Assembly (NCBI GenBank): GCA_900100095.1 | Contig: FMTN01000023.1 | Location: 1 to 64,000, forward strand | Direction of reading: 5' to 3' | DNA: 64,000 bases | DNA from: Lachnospiraceae bacterium C10 | GTDB lineage: Bacteria > Bacillota > Clostridia > Lachnospirales > Lachnospiraceae | In this document: positions 46,009-54,985 of the stretch, in pieces | Numbering within the stretch: the stretch's first letter is position 1 | How the letters are laid out: every line of letters begins with the position of its first letter | Position numbers and translations under genes: made by a program | The notes under the pieces: generated by a model | The model's database searches: none | What the model saw: the letters and a program-made list of their open reading frames with translations, nothing else | What the model was told of the DNA's origin: nothing

Positions 46009-46344
46009 GGGCTAGTAAAGGTTTCGACAGGGATCTTGCAGCTGGTGAAGCGAGCCGCAGGGAGATGCGTTAAATCACAAATTAAATTTAAACGCTGAAG
46101 ATAATTTAGCATACGCTGCCTAAGGGCAGCAGTCGCCTTAATGCACCTGCACATTAAGTCACCGGCTTCAAACATGCAGGAAACGGCATTGATAAAGCTT
46201 TGAATTAATGTACGTATCATGAAGCTACTAAAGCATTAAGGGTGTGTTTCCCCGTAATGTGGAGGGAATGTCAAAGGAATCACTACGCTCGTAGAAGAAC
46301 AGGGAATGGATTTTTGGACGCGGGTTCGACTCCCGCCTGGTCCA
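46009..46344 (+). ncRNA. ssrA: Transfer-messenger RNA (tmRNA)
   Basis: The 5' end GGGCTAG (46009-46015) pairs with CTGGTCC near 46337-46343 to form the alanyl acceptor stem; discriminator A at 46344, and the following TCA shows that CCA is not encoded. The T arm GGTTCGACTCCCGCC and the 5' TTTCGACAGG segment are conserved landmarks. The tag frame ends TAA at 46121 and reads NAEDNLAYAA from the AAC at 46091 (which codon resumes translation is an inference). tmRNA rescues ribosomes stalled on broken mRNA. SmpB is encoded 0.5 kb away. Confidence 0.96.
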
Positions 46345-46350
46345 TCAAAA

Positions 46351-46396
46351 GAACCCCCGGTATCTAAGGCAAATGTGCCTAGATACCGGGGTTTTT
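46351..46396 (+). terminator. Intrinsic terminator of ssrA
   Basis: The plus strand has CCCCGGTATCTA and TAGATACCGGGG, a 12-base perfect stem, followed by five T. Confidence 0.95.
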
Positions 46397-46429
46397 CTAT
46401 GTTTTGCAATTTCAATATATAGAATTATA

Positions 46430-46675
46430 TCACTTTGGCCCAATAAAATTTTGCATTCCCCTTGTTCTTGCCTCAACCTCCAGCATCTCTTTCGTTTCCT
46501 TCAGCCGTTCTGTTGCAGAAGACGAAAAAGCCATAGCATCATCCCGACATGTTCTTTCCGGTCTTTTCCCCTTCAGCTGTCTCTTATAATCGATATCCGC
46601 AAGTATCTTCCTTGCTACCGGAACAAAAATCAAAACCGCCAAGCAAACCAAAAGTGCTATCTTCACTTCGTTCAT
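46430..46675 (-). CDS. Small membrane protein of unknown function
   Basis: An 81-residue protein. One N-terminal membrane helix (IALLVCLAVLIFVPVA) is followed by a basic, helical tail. The frame is open to 46717, but GAAGGAGAGTTGATT precedes the ATG at 46675. No family is recognised. Its 3' end is about 30 bases beyond the convergent ssrA terminator. An extended -10 (TGGTATAAT) lies upstream near 46732. Confidence 0.68.
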   Translation of the reverse strand: MNEVKIALLVCLAVLIFVPVARKILADIDYKRQLKGKRPERTCRDDAMAFSSSATERLKETKEMLEVEARTRGMQNFIGPK

Positions 46676-46731
46676 AATCAACTCTCCTTCACCAAAAACA
46701 CAACCTACCAACACCATGTCCGGACACCTTT

Positions 46732-46740
46732 ATTATACCA
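46732..46740 (-). promoter_or_regulatory. Extended -10 element for the small membrane protein gene
   Basis: Minus strand TGGTATAAT (46732-46740); no good -35 box is present, which is typical for extended -10 promoters. Confidence 0.5.
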
Positions 46741-46810
46741 AATCGAAGTTCTTTTTCTACATAATTGTAATAATTTACAGTTTTTTAGGCAAAAGATAGC
46801 TTTATTTTAG

Positions 46811-46849
46811 AAAAAAAGGTCCAATGAACCTTCCCAGTTCATCGAACCT
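46811..46849 (-). terminator. Intrinsic terminator after smpB
   Basis: On the minus strand AGGTTCGATGAAC pairs with GTTCATTGGACCT (13 pairs, two G-U) around a seven-base loop, then seven T. It lies about 20 bases after the smpB stop. Confidence 0.92.
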
Positions 46850-46867
46850 CATATCAACCATATTACA

Positions 46868-47341
46868 CTACACGCGCAACCGAACCTTAAAGTCACGCTC
46901 CGCTTCACGCATCTGATCGCGCTTTGCAATATCCGCCCTCTTATCATAGAGCTTCTTACCGCGGGCAAGGGCGATCTCAATTTTCACCTTGCTGTCCTTA
47001 AAATAGGCCTCCACAGGGACAATGGTATATCCCTTTTCCTTCATCTTCTGCTCCAGCTTCAAGATCTCAGCCTTGTGCAAAAGAAGTTTTCTCGGACGAA
47101 GAGGATCCTTATTCATAATATTGCCCTTCTCATAAGGTGCAATATGCATCTGGTAGATCCAGATCTCACCGTTCTGAATTCTGACCCAGGCTTCCTTTAA
47201 TGAGCAACCACCGGCACGAAGTGACTTCACCTCGGTTCCTACCAGTGCAATTCCAGCTTCGAAATATTCATCCAGAAAATAATCATGGCGAGCCTTTTTA
47301 TTGCTGGCAATGATCTTGCGTGGCTCTTTATTCTTTCCCAT
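46868..47341 (-). CDS. smpB: SsrA-binding protein SmpB
   Basis: A 157-residue oligonucleotide-binding protein that delivers tmRNA to stalled ribosomes. [26 protein letters not shown] and [23 protein letters not shown] are the conserved pieces. It follows rnr by 14 bases, the order found in many Firmicutes (secG-rnr-smpB-ssrA). Confidence 0.98.
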   Translation of the reverse strand: MGKNKEPRKIIASNKKARHDYFLDEYFEAGIALVGTEVKSLRAGGCSLKEAWVRIQNGEIWIYQMHIAPYEKGNIMNKDPLRPRKLLLHKAEILKLEQKMKEKGYTIVPVEAYFKDSKVKIEIALARGKKLYDKRADIAKRDQMREAERDFKVRLRV

Positions 47342-47355
47342 GTCAACCTCCCAGT

Positions 47356-49863
47356 TTACTTTCTTCTTGTACGACGTGCGCTCTTTCCTTTATTCCGAGC
47401 CGCACCTAAGGATTTAGGAAAACTTGATTTTTTTCTCGAAAATCCTTCCTTCGCGCCCCGTTCTCTTTTTCTGGACGCTTTCTTATCTTTCCCGGAAAAT
47501 CCTCCCGGTCGGCGATGGCGCTCCAGAGTATCCCGCTCTGGATGATGCTTCACGCCTCCGCCCATACCATCATCCACCAGCATAAAGTCGATGGTTCTTG
47601 TCATGGAATCCGCTGATACAAGACGTACCGTAAGAGGCATGCCAAGTCGATAGTGACGGTTAAAGTTCTGACCCACCAGTTCGTAGGATTCTTCAACAAA
47701 ATCATAAAAATCATCTTCCATCGTCCGAACCGGAATCATTCCCTCAACAGAATTAGGAAGAGCAACATAAAGTCCCCATCCGGTGACACCCGAGATCTTA
47801 CCTTCAAACTCCTCCCCGATATGATCCGCCATGTATTCCACTTTCTTAAGTTTTGTCACATCACGCTCAGCGCTTTCTGCCCGGCGTTCCAGTTTGGAAG
47901 TACGCTCTGCCACAGACTCCAGGATTTCCTCGTAGTGATCCTTACGCTTCTTTGTCAGTTTTCTCTTCAGGTTCTCTTTTAAAATGCGATGAATCTGCAG
48001 ATCCGGATAGCGACGGATCGGTGAGGTAAAGTGACAGTAATATCCTGCCGCAAGGCCAAAATGTCCGCTACACTCGGTGGTGTATTTTGCCTGCTGCATG
48101 CTGCGAAGGGTCAGTGTCTGGATCAGTTCCTCTTCCGGAGCCCCCTCCACACGGGCCAAAAGCTTCTGCAGCTCCTTCGGATGAATCTGGCTTAAATTTC
48201 CCTTTAAGGAATAGCCAAAACCACCAACAAAGGCAGCCAGATTCTCCAGCTTGTCTCCCTTCGGAAAATCATGAGTACGGTAGAGGAACGGAAGTTTATG
48301 ATCAAAGGCAAACCGCGCCACCGTCTCATTGGCCGCCAGCATAAAGTCCTCGATGATTCTCTGGGAAATTCCCCGGATATACGGATGGATATCCACCGGT
48401 TTTCCCTCATCATTTAACTCCACCACAGTCTCCGGGAAGTCAAAATCTATGGATCCCCGGACATTTCTTCTGCCATGAAGGATATAGGCAAGCTGCTCCA
48501 TATCACGGAACATAGGAACAAGTTCCTTATATTCTTCCATTGTCTCAGGATCATGATCTTCCAGAATCCTGTTCACCGCAGTATAGGTCATGCGACGAGT
48601 GGTACGAATCACCGACTCACAGATCTCGTAGTCCAAAACCGCTCCCGCCTGATCAATGGTCATAATGCAGGATAGGGCAAGACGATCCACATTCTCATTC
48701 AGTGAACAGATACCGTTACTTAAGATGTGAGGAAGCATAGGAATCACGCGGTCCAGAAGGTATACCGAAGTTGAACGCTTTAACGCCTCCCGGTCCAAAA
48801 GGGAATCCTCTTTTACATAATTGGATACATCCGCAATATGTACCCCAAGGATATAATGCTCCCCATCCTTTTGCAGTGACACTGCATCGTCCAGATCCTT
48901 ACTTTCCTCACCATCAATGGTAACCATCATCCAGTCACGAAGATCCTTGCGTCCACGACGATCCTTCGCCGGAACACTGCCCTTGCCGGACACCTTCTTC
49001 GCCTCCTCAAGGACTTCCTCCGGAAATTCCACCGGAATCTCATTGGTCTTGATAATGGATAAAATATCCACTCCCGGATCATCCTTATGTCCAAGAATCT
49101 CTGTGATCTCACCCTCCGGCTTACGGTTGGCACTTCCGTAATACGACAAATGGCAGACCACCTTATGGCCATCCACAGCCCCAAGTGTCTTCCCCTGCGG
49201 TATGAAAATATCCGTCACCAGATGACGATCATCCGGAACGACAAAACCAAAGTTCTCCGAACGCTCAAATGTACCTACAATATCAATGTATTCGTGAGCT
49301 ACGATATCTACAATCTTAGCTTCCGCACGGCGTCCCTCGTCTGCCACTGCCATAGGTTCAATCCGAACAGTATCCTTATGAAAAGCATGAAGGGTATATT
49401 TCTCCGGAATGAAAAAATCCTGTTCCATACCTTCTACTGTTACAAAACCAAAACCCTTTGCATTACTTGTAAAAACGCCCTCAAGGTAATGGCCCTCCGA
49501 AGCCCTCTTCTCCAAGGCCGGCTCTTGTGCCTGTCTCTCCTCCGTAGCAGTCTCATGGTTTTGCTCTTCCTTCGCTGCCTCTTTCCCGATTACAGCTTCC
49601 TTCTCCGGAGCTTCTACCACCGTGATGGACTCTTCCTTTTTCTTCTTGGAAACCTTCTTCGCTCTCTGATATCTTCCGTCACTTCCACAGATAATCTTCT
49701 TCTCCTCAAGAAGTTCCTTTAAAACGTTGGAAAGTTCTTTCCTCTGAGCTTTGTTCAGGATCAAAAGAGAAGCCAGTTCCTTCTCCTTCATCGGCATATA
49801 CATGCAATCCCCCATCAACTCATAAATCAATTCTTTTTGTCTTGTTATTCTCTCTTCTGTCAT
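47356..49863 (-). CDS. rnr: Ribonuclease R
   Basis: An 835-residue 3'-5' exoribonuclease. An N-terminal winged helix is followed by a Lys/Glu-rich linker of about 80 residues, two cold-shock domains, the RNB catalytic domain ([23 protein letters not shown] with the metal-binding Asp cluster), an S1 domain ([22 protein letters not shown]) and a basic, Lys/Arg-rich tail. The frame opens at 49887; the ATG at 49863 has the best spacing to GGAAG. RNase R degrades mRNAs rescued by tmRNA. Confidence 0.96.
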   Translation of the reverse strand: MTEERITRQKELIYELMGDCMYMPMKEKELASLLILNKAQRKELSNVLKELLEEKKIICGSDGRYQRAKKVSKKKKEESITVVEAPEKEAVIGKEAAKEEQNHETATEERQAQEPALEKRASEGHYLEGVFTSNAKGFGFVTVEGMEQDFFIPEKYTLHAFHKDTVRIEPMAVADEGRRAEAKIVDIVAHEYIDIVGTFERSENFGFVVPDDRHLVTDIFIPQGKTLGAVDGHKVVCHLSYYGSANRKPEGEITEILGHKDDPGVDILSIIKTNEIPVEFPEEVLEEAKKVSGKGSVPAKDRRGRKDLRDWMMVTIDGEESKDLDDAVSLQKDGEHYILGVHIADVSNYVKEDSLLDREALKRSTSVYLLDRVIPMLPHILSNGICSLNENVDRLALSCIMTIDQAGAVLDYEICESVIRTTRRMTYTAVNRILEDHDPETMEEYKELVPMFRDMEQLAYILHGRRNVRGSIDFDFPETVVELNDEGKPVDIHPYIRGISQRIIEDFMLAANETVARFAFDHKLPFLYRTHDFPKGDKLENLAAFVGGFGYSLKGNLSQIHPKELQKLLARVEGAPEEELIQTLTLRSMQQAKYTTECSGHFGLAAGYYCHFTSPIRRYPDLQIHRILKENLKRKLTKKRKDHYEEILESVAERTSKLERRAESAERDVTKLKKVEYMADHIGEEFEGKISGVTGWGLYVALPNSVEGMIPVRTMEDDFYDFVEESYELVGQNFNRHYRLGMPLTVRLVSADSMTRTIDFMLVDDGMGGGVKHHPERDTLERHRRPGGFSGKDKKASRKRERGAKEGFSRKKSSFPKSLGAARNKGKSARRTRRK

Positions 49864-49894
49864 ACGTCTCATCTTCCCGGGCCACATGCCCTAG

Positions 49895-49918
49895 TTAAGA
49901 CCCGCTTCTCGAGTCTTA
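49895..49918. repeat. Related dispersed hairpin before rnr
   Basis: Plus-strand TTAAGACCCG and CGAGTCTT face each other around CTTCT, giving a short hairpin (one G-U). It is a diverged relative of the GTCAAGACTCGC/GAGTTAAA element, sited between the secG terminator and rnr. Confidence 0.45.
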
Positions 49919-49933
49919 TGCGCATACCGTGCC

Positions 49934-49960
49934 AAAAAAAGACCATCGCAAAGCGATGGC
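49934..49960 (-). terminator. Intrinsic terminator after secG
   Basis: On the minus strand GGCCATCGC pairs with GCGATGGTC around TTT, then seven T. Confidence 0.94.
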
Positions 49961-49975
49961 CTTTGGTATCTCATC

Positions 49976-50227
49976 TTAATGAAATGAACCGATATTTAAG
50001 ATTGCTGAAAATACAAAGAACAGCACCACAAGAACGGTAGTACCCTTGACAAGCATACCCTCTCTGGAACGACCTTTGTTTCTGCTCCAGTAGCTCTCGC
50101 TGGTTGAAGCCTGTCCACCTAAGGAACCAAGGCCAGCATCCTTACCTTCCTGGGAAAGGATAATCACGCTAAGCGCTACACATACTACGATAAAAGCAAT
50201 CATCAGCACAGTCTTTAGAATAGTCAT
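49976..50227 (-). CDS. secG: Protein-export membrane protein SecG
   Basis: An 83-residue protein with two membrane helices (VLMIAFIVVCVALSVIIL and GTTVLVVLFFVFSAILNI) flanking the cytoplasmic segment with the GLGSLGG repeat. It is an accessory part of the SecYEG channel. Confidence 0.96.
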   Translation of the reverse strand: MTILKTVLMIAFIVVCVALSVIILSQEGKDAGLGSLGGQASTSESYWSRNKGRSREGMLVKGTTVLVVLFFVFSAILNIGSFH

Positions 50228-50276
50228 CGAAAATTCCTCCTAAGTTAGTGTTGTGTCTGTAGCCACAACAACTGTT

Positions 50277-50305
50277 ATATTAGCATACCTGTGCTTTCAT
50301 TGCAA
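50277..50305 (-). promoter_or_regulatory. Promoter of secG (TTGCAA-17-TAATAT)
   Basis: Minus-strand TTGCAA at 50300-50305 and TAATAT at 50277-50282, spacer 17. A small hairpin (GTTGTG/CACAAC, 50250-50269) lies in the leader. Confidence 0.6.
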
Positions 50306-50314
50306 GAAGCAACT

Positions 50315-51700
50315 TTATTTGTTGTTCTGAAAGTATGCGTCAATTCCCTTTGCTGCTGCCTTACCGGCTCCCATTGCCAGGATAACGGTTGCAGCACCGG
50401 TAACTGCATCACCACCGGCGTAAACAGATGCCTTGCTTGTCTTACCATCGGTTTCTTCTGCAACAATACATCCGCGACGGTTAACCTCAAGTCCCTTTGT
50501 CGTTGCAGAAATCAGTGGGTTTGGAGAGGTTCCAAGAGACATGATAACAGTATCACAATCGATATTGTACTCAGATCCTTCTACCTCAACCGGGCGACGT
50601 CTTCCGGATTCATCCGGCTCACCAAGCTCCATCTTAATGACACGAACACCGGTTACCCAGCCGTTATCATCGGTTAAAATCTCAACCGGATTCTGGAGAA
50701 GATCAAACTGAATTCCCTCTTCTTTTGCATGATGTACTTCCTCTGCTCTTGCAGGAAGCTCAGCCTCAGAACGACGGTATACCACGTGAACCTCAGCGCC
50801 AAGACGAAGTGCTGTACGGGCTGCGTCCATAGCTACGTTACCACCACCGACAACAACCACTTTCTTACCACGGGAAATCGGTGTATCAGAGTCCTCGTAA
50901 GCCTTCATAAGATTTGATCTTGTCAGGAACTCGTTGGCAGAGAATACACCGTTTGCCTGCTCACCCGGAATACCCATGAATCTAGGAAGACCTGCACCGG
51001 AACCGATGAAGACAGCCTCAAAGCCTTCCTCTTCCATCAGCTCATCGATGGTAATAGACTTTCCTACGATAACATTTGTCTCGAAAGTAACACCAAGGCT
51101 CTTAACATTCTCAACCTCGGCAGCAACAACCTTGTCCTTTGGAAGACGGAACTCAGGAATACCGTATACCAGTACTCCACCGGCCTTCTGAAGTGCTTCG
51201 AAGATGGTTACATCATAACCGAGCTTTGCAAGGTCACCTGCACAGGTAAGTCCGGAAGGACCGGATCCGATGACAGCAACCTTATGACCGTTCTTCTTCT
51301 CAGCCGGTGTCGGCTTAACACCATTCTCTCTGGCCCAGTCTGCAACAAAACGTTCTAACTTACCGATTGCTACAGCTTCGCCCTTGATTCCTCGAATACA
51401 CTGGCCTTCACACTGTGTCTCCTGAGGACATACACGTCCACATACAGCAGGGAGTGCGGAAGACTCACTGATGATCTGATAAGCCTTTTCAAAATTACGC
51501 TCGCTTACCTCATGAATAAATGCAGGGATGTTAATAGATACCGGACATCCTCCCACACATTTCGGATTCTTGCAGTTAAGGCAACGACCTGCCTCTTTGA
51601 CAGCCTCTTCTTCTGTATAACCAAGGCACACCTCTTCAAAGTTTGTTGCACGTACCTTTGGCTCCTGCTCGCTGATTGGAACTCTTACAAAACCATCCAT
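50315..51700 (-). CDS. nfnB: NfnB-type NADPH-binding flavoprotein (glutamate synthase small-subunit family)
   Basis: A 461-residue iron-sulfur flavoprotein. The N-terminal cysteine sets CLNCKNPKCVGGCP and CGRVCPQETQCEGQCIRG bind [4Fe-4S] clusters, then there are two Rossmann sites (GSGPSGLTCAGDLA and VVVVGGGNVAMDAART). The family also contains GltD. The adjacent ferredoxin-reductase-type gene, overlapping by one base, makes NfnAB the better call: it couples NADH oxidation and reduced ferredoxin to NADP+ reduction. Confidence 0.93.
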   Translation of the reverse strand: MDGFVRVPISEQEPKVRATNFEEVCLGYTEEEAVKEAGRCLNCKNPKCVGGCPVSINIPAFIHEVSERNFEKAYQIISESSALPAVCGRVCPQETQCEGQCIRGIKGEAVAIGKLERFVADWARENGVKPTPAEKKNGHKVAVIGSGPSGLTCAGDLAKLGYDVTIFEALQKAGGVLVYGIPEFRLPKDKVVAAEVENVKSLGVTFETNVIVGKSITIDELMEEEGFEAVFIGSGAGLPRFMGIPGEQANGVFSANEFLTRSNLMKAYEDSDTPISRGKKVVVVGGGNVAMDAARTALRLGAEVHVVYRRSEAELPARAEEVHHAKEEGIQFDLLQNPVEILTDDNGWVTGVRVIKMELGEPDESGRRRPVEVEGSEYNIDCDTVIMSLGTSPNPLISATTKGLEVNRRGCIVAEETDGKTSKASVYAGGDAVTGAATVILAMGAGKAAAKGIDAYFQNNK

Positions 51701-52590
51701 TATTTGTCACCTCCGCAATTGCCGCATCCACCGTGGTGAGTGTCACCTTCTTCATAAGCTAACTTCTTACGGCCTTCTTCTGTCTTATACTGCTGCATAC
51801 GAGCCATCGCCTGATCAAAATCCACTAAATGTCCATCAAACTCAGGACCGTCAACACAGGCAAACTTAATCTCATCACCAACAACCAGACGGCACGCTCC
51901 ACACATACCGGTTCCATCAACCATGATCGGGTTCATAGATACAATCGTTGGAATCTCAAGCTTTTTCGTAAGAAGACTGACAAACTTCATCATAATCATA
52001 GGACCGATTGCAACACAGTGATCAAACTTCTGGCCGGCATCAACAAGTGCCTGAAGCTGATCGGTTCCCATTCCATGGAAACCATAGGATCCATCATCGG
52101 TTGTAACGCAAAGCTGTCCTGCAACCTTCTCCATCTCGTCAACAAAGAAAAGAAGATCCTTTGTTCTGGAGCCCATGATAACGGTTGTATCCACACCGTG
52201 CTCCTTCAGCCACTTAACCTGAGGATAGACCGGAGCTGTACCGACACCGCCGGCTACAAATACGATATTCTTCTTCTTTGTCTCCTCAAGATTCTCCTCA
52301 AGACATAACTCGGATGGCTGACCCAAAGGTCCTACAAAATCATGGAAACAATCACCCTCGTTGAGTTCTGTCATACGAAGTGTCGATGCACCAATCGGCT
52401 GGAAGACAATCGTAACGGTCTCCTTCTCTCTGTCATAATCACAGATGGTAAGAGGAATTCTCTCTCCATCCTCTTCTGCAATAGCAATGATAAACTGTCC
52501 CGGGAGACAGGAATGTGTCACCCTTGGCGCCTTGACATCCATCAAAAAGATGTTCGCAGCAAGCTGTTCCTTGCGTACAATTTCGTACAT
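51700..52590 (-). CDS. nfnA: NfnA-type ferredoxin-NADP+ reductase subunit
   Basis: A 296-residue protein of the sulfide/dihydroorotate dehydrogenase electron-transfer family. The FAD-binding RIPLTICDYD and the NAD site GGVGTAPVYPQVKWL are clear, with a [2Fe-2S] cluster motif GMCGACRLVVGDEIKFACVDG near 225-245. The last 10 residues form a Cys/His-rich tail (HHGGCGNCGG), beyond the usual domain. It starts from AGGAGGAAG and is coupled to nfnB. Confidence 0.94.
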   Translation of the reverse strand: MYEIVRKEQLAANIFLMDVKAPRVTHSCLPGQFIIAIAEEDGERIPLTICDYDREKETVTIVFQPIGASTLRMTELNEGDCFHDFVGPLGQPSELCLEENLEETKKKNIVFVAGGVGTAPVYPQVKWLKEHGVDTTVIMGSRTKDLLFFVDEMEKVAGQLCVTTDDGSYGFHGMGTDQLQALVDAGQKFDHCVAIGPMIMMKFVSLLTKKLEIPTIVSMNPIMVDGTGMCGACRLVVGDEIKFACVDGPEFDGHLVDFDQAMARMQQYKTEEGRKKLAYEEGDTHHGGCGNCGGDK

Positions 52591-52655
52591 AATCTTCCTC
52601 CTAGTATCCTTCCTTGTTGTTCAACTACACAGACTCTCTGAATGTCGACTTTACC

Positions 52656-52693
52656 ACTATAACATACGGACGCCCCGTTAAAAAGGGGGCGTC
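52656..52693 (-). promoter_or_regulatory. Promoter region of nfnAB with an inverted repeat
   Basis: A -10 TATAGT (minus strand, 52656-52661) has no clear -35; at the -35 position lies a perfect inverted repeat, GACGCCCC and GGGGCGTC (52669-52676 and 52686-52693). No T-run follows on either strand, so an operator or a folded transcript end are both possible. Confidence 0.5.
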
Positions 52694-52757
52694 GCTAAAA
52701 AAGTGCATTTTTTTCATGTGATAGTTAAATTTTTCTCAACAATGCATTTGGATTGAT

Positions 52758-53717
52758 TTAATTAAAATATACCAACTCATCTGCCGGTTTTTCCGCCGGC
52801 TCAATGCTGATCGGATAGAGCACCGGTCCCTTGCCCTTATATTCCAGAGCAAACTCATTCTTCACCGTTGCCTTTATCTTAATCCAGCTCTTATGCTCTA
52901 TCGATTTAGCATCCTCATAACGACATTTCATGCCAAGAAATTGAATATCCTCCACACAGCATGTCATAGCAAAACGGCCCGGAACAAAAACCTGATCCTT
53001 TAAACGGCCCTTCTTGTCTGTCGGATTATATACAAGTCCGGTGAAGGTAACGATCTTGCCGTCATACTTCTTCGGATGATCCATGCAGTCCATAAACCAT
53101 AATGCATAGTCGGAATCTGTAATCTCAATCTCGTCCTGATCCAGATCAAAAGGCAGCTCATCCGGAGCATCATCAATACTTCCATCCGCTCTCTCATATA
53201 CGATCTGAGCCGGACGGTTGATACCTTTTACATTCGCACGGAACTTGGACTTTGGCATGGAATCCTCAAAGCGGTTAAAGATTACCACATCCGCCTTGAA
53301 GATCTGCTCCCGCATCATCACGCCCATATTCTTCATGTACATTTCAAATGTGGTAGCATCCACCGGGCAAAGACTTTGCACAATCGTCCAATCCTTCGGG
53401 CCGTCCATCTCATAGATCGGGCCAACCTCCCAGGTACCGTTGTACTCAATGAACACAGCCTGCGGTTTATAGGTATCGGATAATTTCTGAAGATTCTCAA
53501 CGTTAAAATCTTCTTCCTTCTCAATTGTTGCAAGGCTGACACCGATTTTCGCAAGCTCTGCCTCATCATACTCTTCTTCACCATCTTCGCAGGAAATCAA
53601 AAGCGCACGATCCAATTCGTCAGCAAAACCGTTCTGAAACAATGTCTCCTTTACCAGCGTTGTCTTACCCGCATCCATGAATCCGAAAAACAGATATACT
53701 GGAATCTCTTCTGCCAT
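52758..53717 (-). CDS. G3E-family GTPase fused to a YcgQ-like C-terminal domain
   Basis: A 319-residue protein. The first 200 residues are a CobW/G3E GTPase (LFFGFMDAGKTTLVKETL Walker A; FNRFE as NKxD-like; lacking the CxCC metal motif). The last 120 residues (VTFTGLVYNPTDKKGRLKDQVFVPGRFAMTCCVED) match the C-terminal domain of YcgQ/TIGR03943 proteins, which normally pair with a separate permease and metal-chaperone GTPase. The fusion therefore merges two partners. It directly follows the His-rich GTPase gene, and a role in zinc or other metal allocation is inferred. Confidence 0.85.
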   Translation of the reverse strand: MAEEIPVYLFFGFMDAGKTTLVKETLFQNGFADELDRALLISCEDGEEEYDEAELAKIGVSLATIEKEEDFNVENLQKLSDTYKPQAVFIEYNGTWEVGPIYEMDGPKDWTIVQSLCPVDATTFEMYMKNMGVMMREQIFKADVVIFNRFEDSMPKSKFRANVKGINRPAQIVYERADGSIDDAPDELPFDLDQDEIEITDSDYALWFMDCMDHPKKYDGKIVTFTGLVYNPTDKKGRLKDQVFVPGRFAMTCCVEDIQFLGMKCRYEDAKSIEHKSWIKIKATVKNEFALEYKGKGPVLYPISIEPAEKPADELVYFN

Positions 53718-53726
53718 ACTATCTCC

Positions 53727-54848
53727 TTAATTCAAGCCAAACAGCTTCTCTACATCTTCTTCTTTTACATCCGTACCAATGACAACAAGACGTCCAATGA
53801 CATCCGGCTCACCGGTTCGAATCTCATATTCACCATCTACAAGATCAAAATAGATCCACTCGCCGTCCTCAGAAGGAACGATACCCTTGGAACGGACAAC
53901 ATATCCATAATCCTGTGTATCGGCAAAAGCCTTTAAAGCGTTCTCAATGGTCTCTTTGTTAAACTTATGCGGAGTCTCTTTTCCCCATGTAACAAAAACA
54001 TCATCTGCATGATGATGGTGATGATGCTCATGGTCATGACATCCACAGGTGCAATCCGGGCCATGATCATGGTCATGATGCTCATGGTCGTGATCGTGAT
54101 CATGATGATGCTCATGGTCGTGGTCATGATGGTGCTCATGATCGTGGTCGTGGTCATGATGGTGCTCGTGATCATGGTCGTGGTCATGATGATGCTCTGC
54201 CTCTTCCTGCGCATGATGAAGTTCTGCAAGCGCCTGAACCTCTAAACTGTCTTTTCCTTCAATTGCCTTGCGCAGGGTCTCGCCGGAAAGCTCCTCCCAT
54301 GGAGTTGTAATAACCACAGCCTTTGGATTGTGCTCCTGCACTTCCTTTGTGCAGTACTCAACCTGCTCATCCTTCGCCTTCTGGGTACGGGATAAAACAA
54401 CGGTTGTCGCATGCTCAATCTGATCGACGAAGAATTCACCGAAAGCCTTCATCTGCTTGCTGGCCTTTAAAGCGTTGATAACCGTAACCAGCGCACCCAT
54501 TTCGATGCCTTCCTCTTCCTTGGCAACTTCCATAACAGAAACCATAACGTCAGAAAGCTTGGCAACACCAGATGGCTCAACCAGAATACGGTCCGGATGA
54601 TAGGTCTTGATGACCTCGTGAAGATTTGTTGTAAAATCTCCCACCAGAGTACAGCAAACACATCCTCCATTGATCTCGGATACTTCAATTCCGGTATCCT
54701 TTAAGAAACCGGAATCAATTCCAATCTCTCCAAACTCATTCTCTACGATAACAACCTTCTCGCCCTGGTAAGCCTCTGCCACGAGCTTCTTCATAAATGT
54801 TGTCTTACCGGCTCCTAAAAATCCGGAGATAATGTCTACCTTTGTCAT
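53727..54848 (-). CDS. G3E-family metal-chaperone GTPase with His/Asp-rich loop
   Basis: A 373-residue CobW-like protein. GFLGAGKTTFMK is the Walker A, GGCVCCTL the metal-binding CxCC motif. Residues about 215-285 carry many HHDHDHEH-type repeats and a CTCGCHDH segment, likely a storage or delivery loop for zinc. The C-terminal CobW_C domain is complete. Because the DNA in this loop is repetitive, its copy number can change easily. It heads a two-gene operon with the GTPase-YcgQ fusion. Confidence 0.94.
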   Translation of the reverse strand: MTKVDIISGFLGAGKTTFMKKLVAEAYQGEKVVIVENEFGEIGIDSGFLKDTGIEVSEINGGCVCCTLVGDFTTNLHEVIKTYHPDRILVEPSGVAKLSDVMVSVMEVAKEEEGIEMGALVTVINALKASKQMKAFGEFFVDQIEHATTVVLSRTQKAKDEQVEYCTKEVQEHNPKAVVITTPWEELSGETLRKAIEGKDSLEVQALAELHHAQEEAEHHHDHDHDHEHHHDHDHDHEHHHDHDHEHHHDHDHDHEHHDHDHGPDCTCGCHDHEHHHHHHADDVFVTWGKETPHKFNKETIENALKAFADTQDYGYVVRSKGIVPSEDGEWIYFDLVDGEYEIRTGEPDVIGRLVVIGTDVKEEDVEKLFGLN

Positions 54849-54874
54849 AATCTATGCGCTTCCTTTCTGCTTAC

Positions 54875-54904
54875 AAAAGGAACGGCCCTGTAACAGACCG
54901 TTCC
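54875..54904 (-). terminator. Hairpin in the leader of the G3E GTPase operon
   Basis: GGAACGG and CCGTTCC (54898-54904 and 54879-54885) form a perfect 7-base stem with an inner CTG/CAG pair set, followed on the minus strand by TTTTG. Being after the promoter and 30 bases before the start codon, it may be an attenuator, or it may end argS transcripts. Confidence 0.5.
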
Positions 54905-54922
54905 ATATTTTTTACCTAACCC

Positions 54923-54951
54923 ATTATATCAGCTTAATGACTTGTGTACAA
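54923..54951 (-). promoter_or_regulatory. Promoter of the G3E GTPase operon (TTGTAC-17-TATAAT)
   Basis: Minus-strand TTGTAC at 54946-54951 and a perfect TATAAT at 54923-54928, spacer 17, in the 137-base gap after argS. Confidence 0.7.
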
Positions 54952-54985
54952 TCTAATAGGCTTATTCTTTATAAAACTTTTAGAA

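Noticed and set aside
46005-46220. Minus-strand open frame of 71 codons
   Set aside because: It lies wholly inside the tmRNA gene.
53967-54245. Plus-strand open frame of mostly Met and Val, and a periodic DNA pattern looking like a repeat array
   Set aside because: It is the antisense of the His/Asp-rich loop of the GTPase. The period reflects codon repeats (CAT/GAT) inside a gene, with no spacers, so it is not a CRISPR array.
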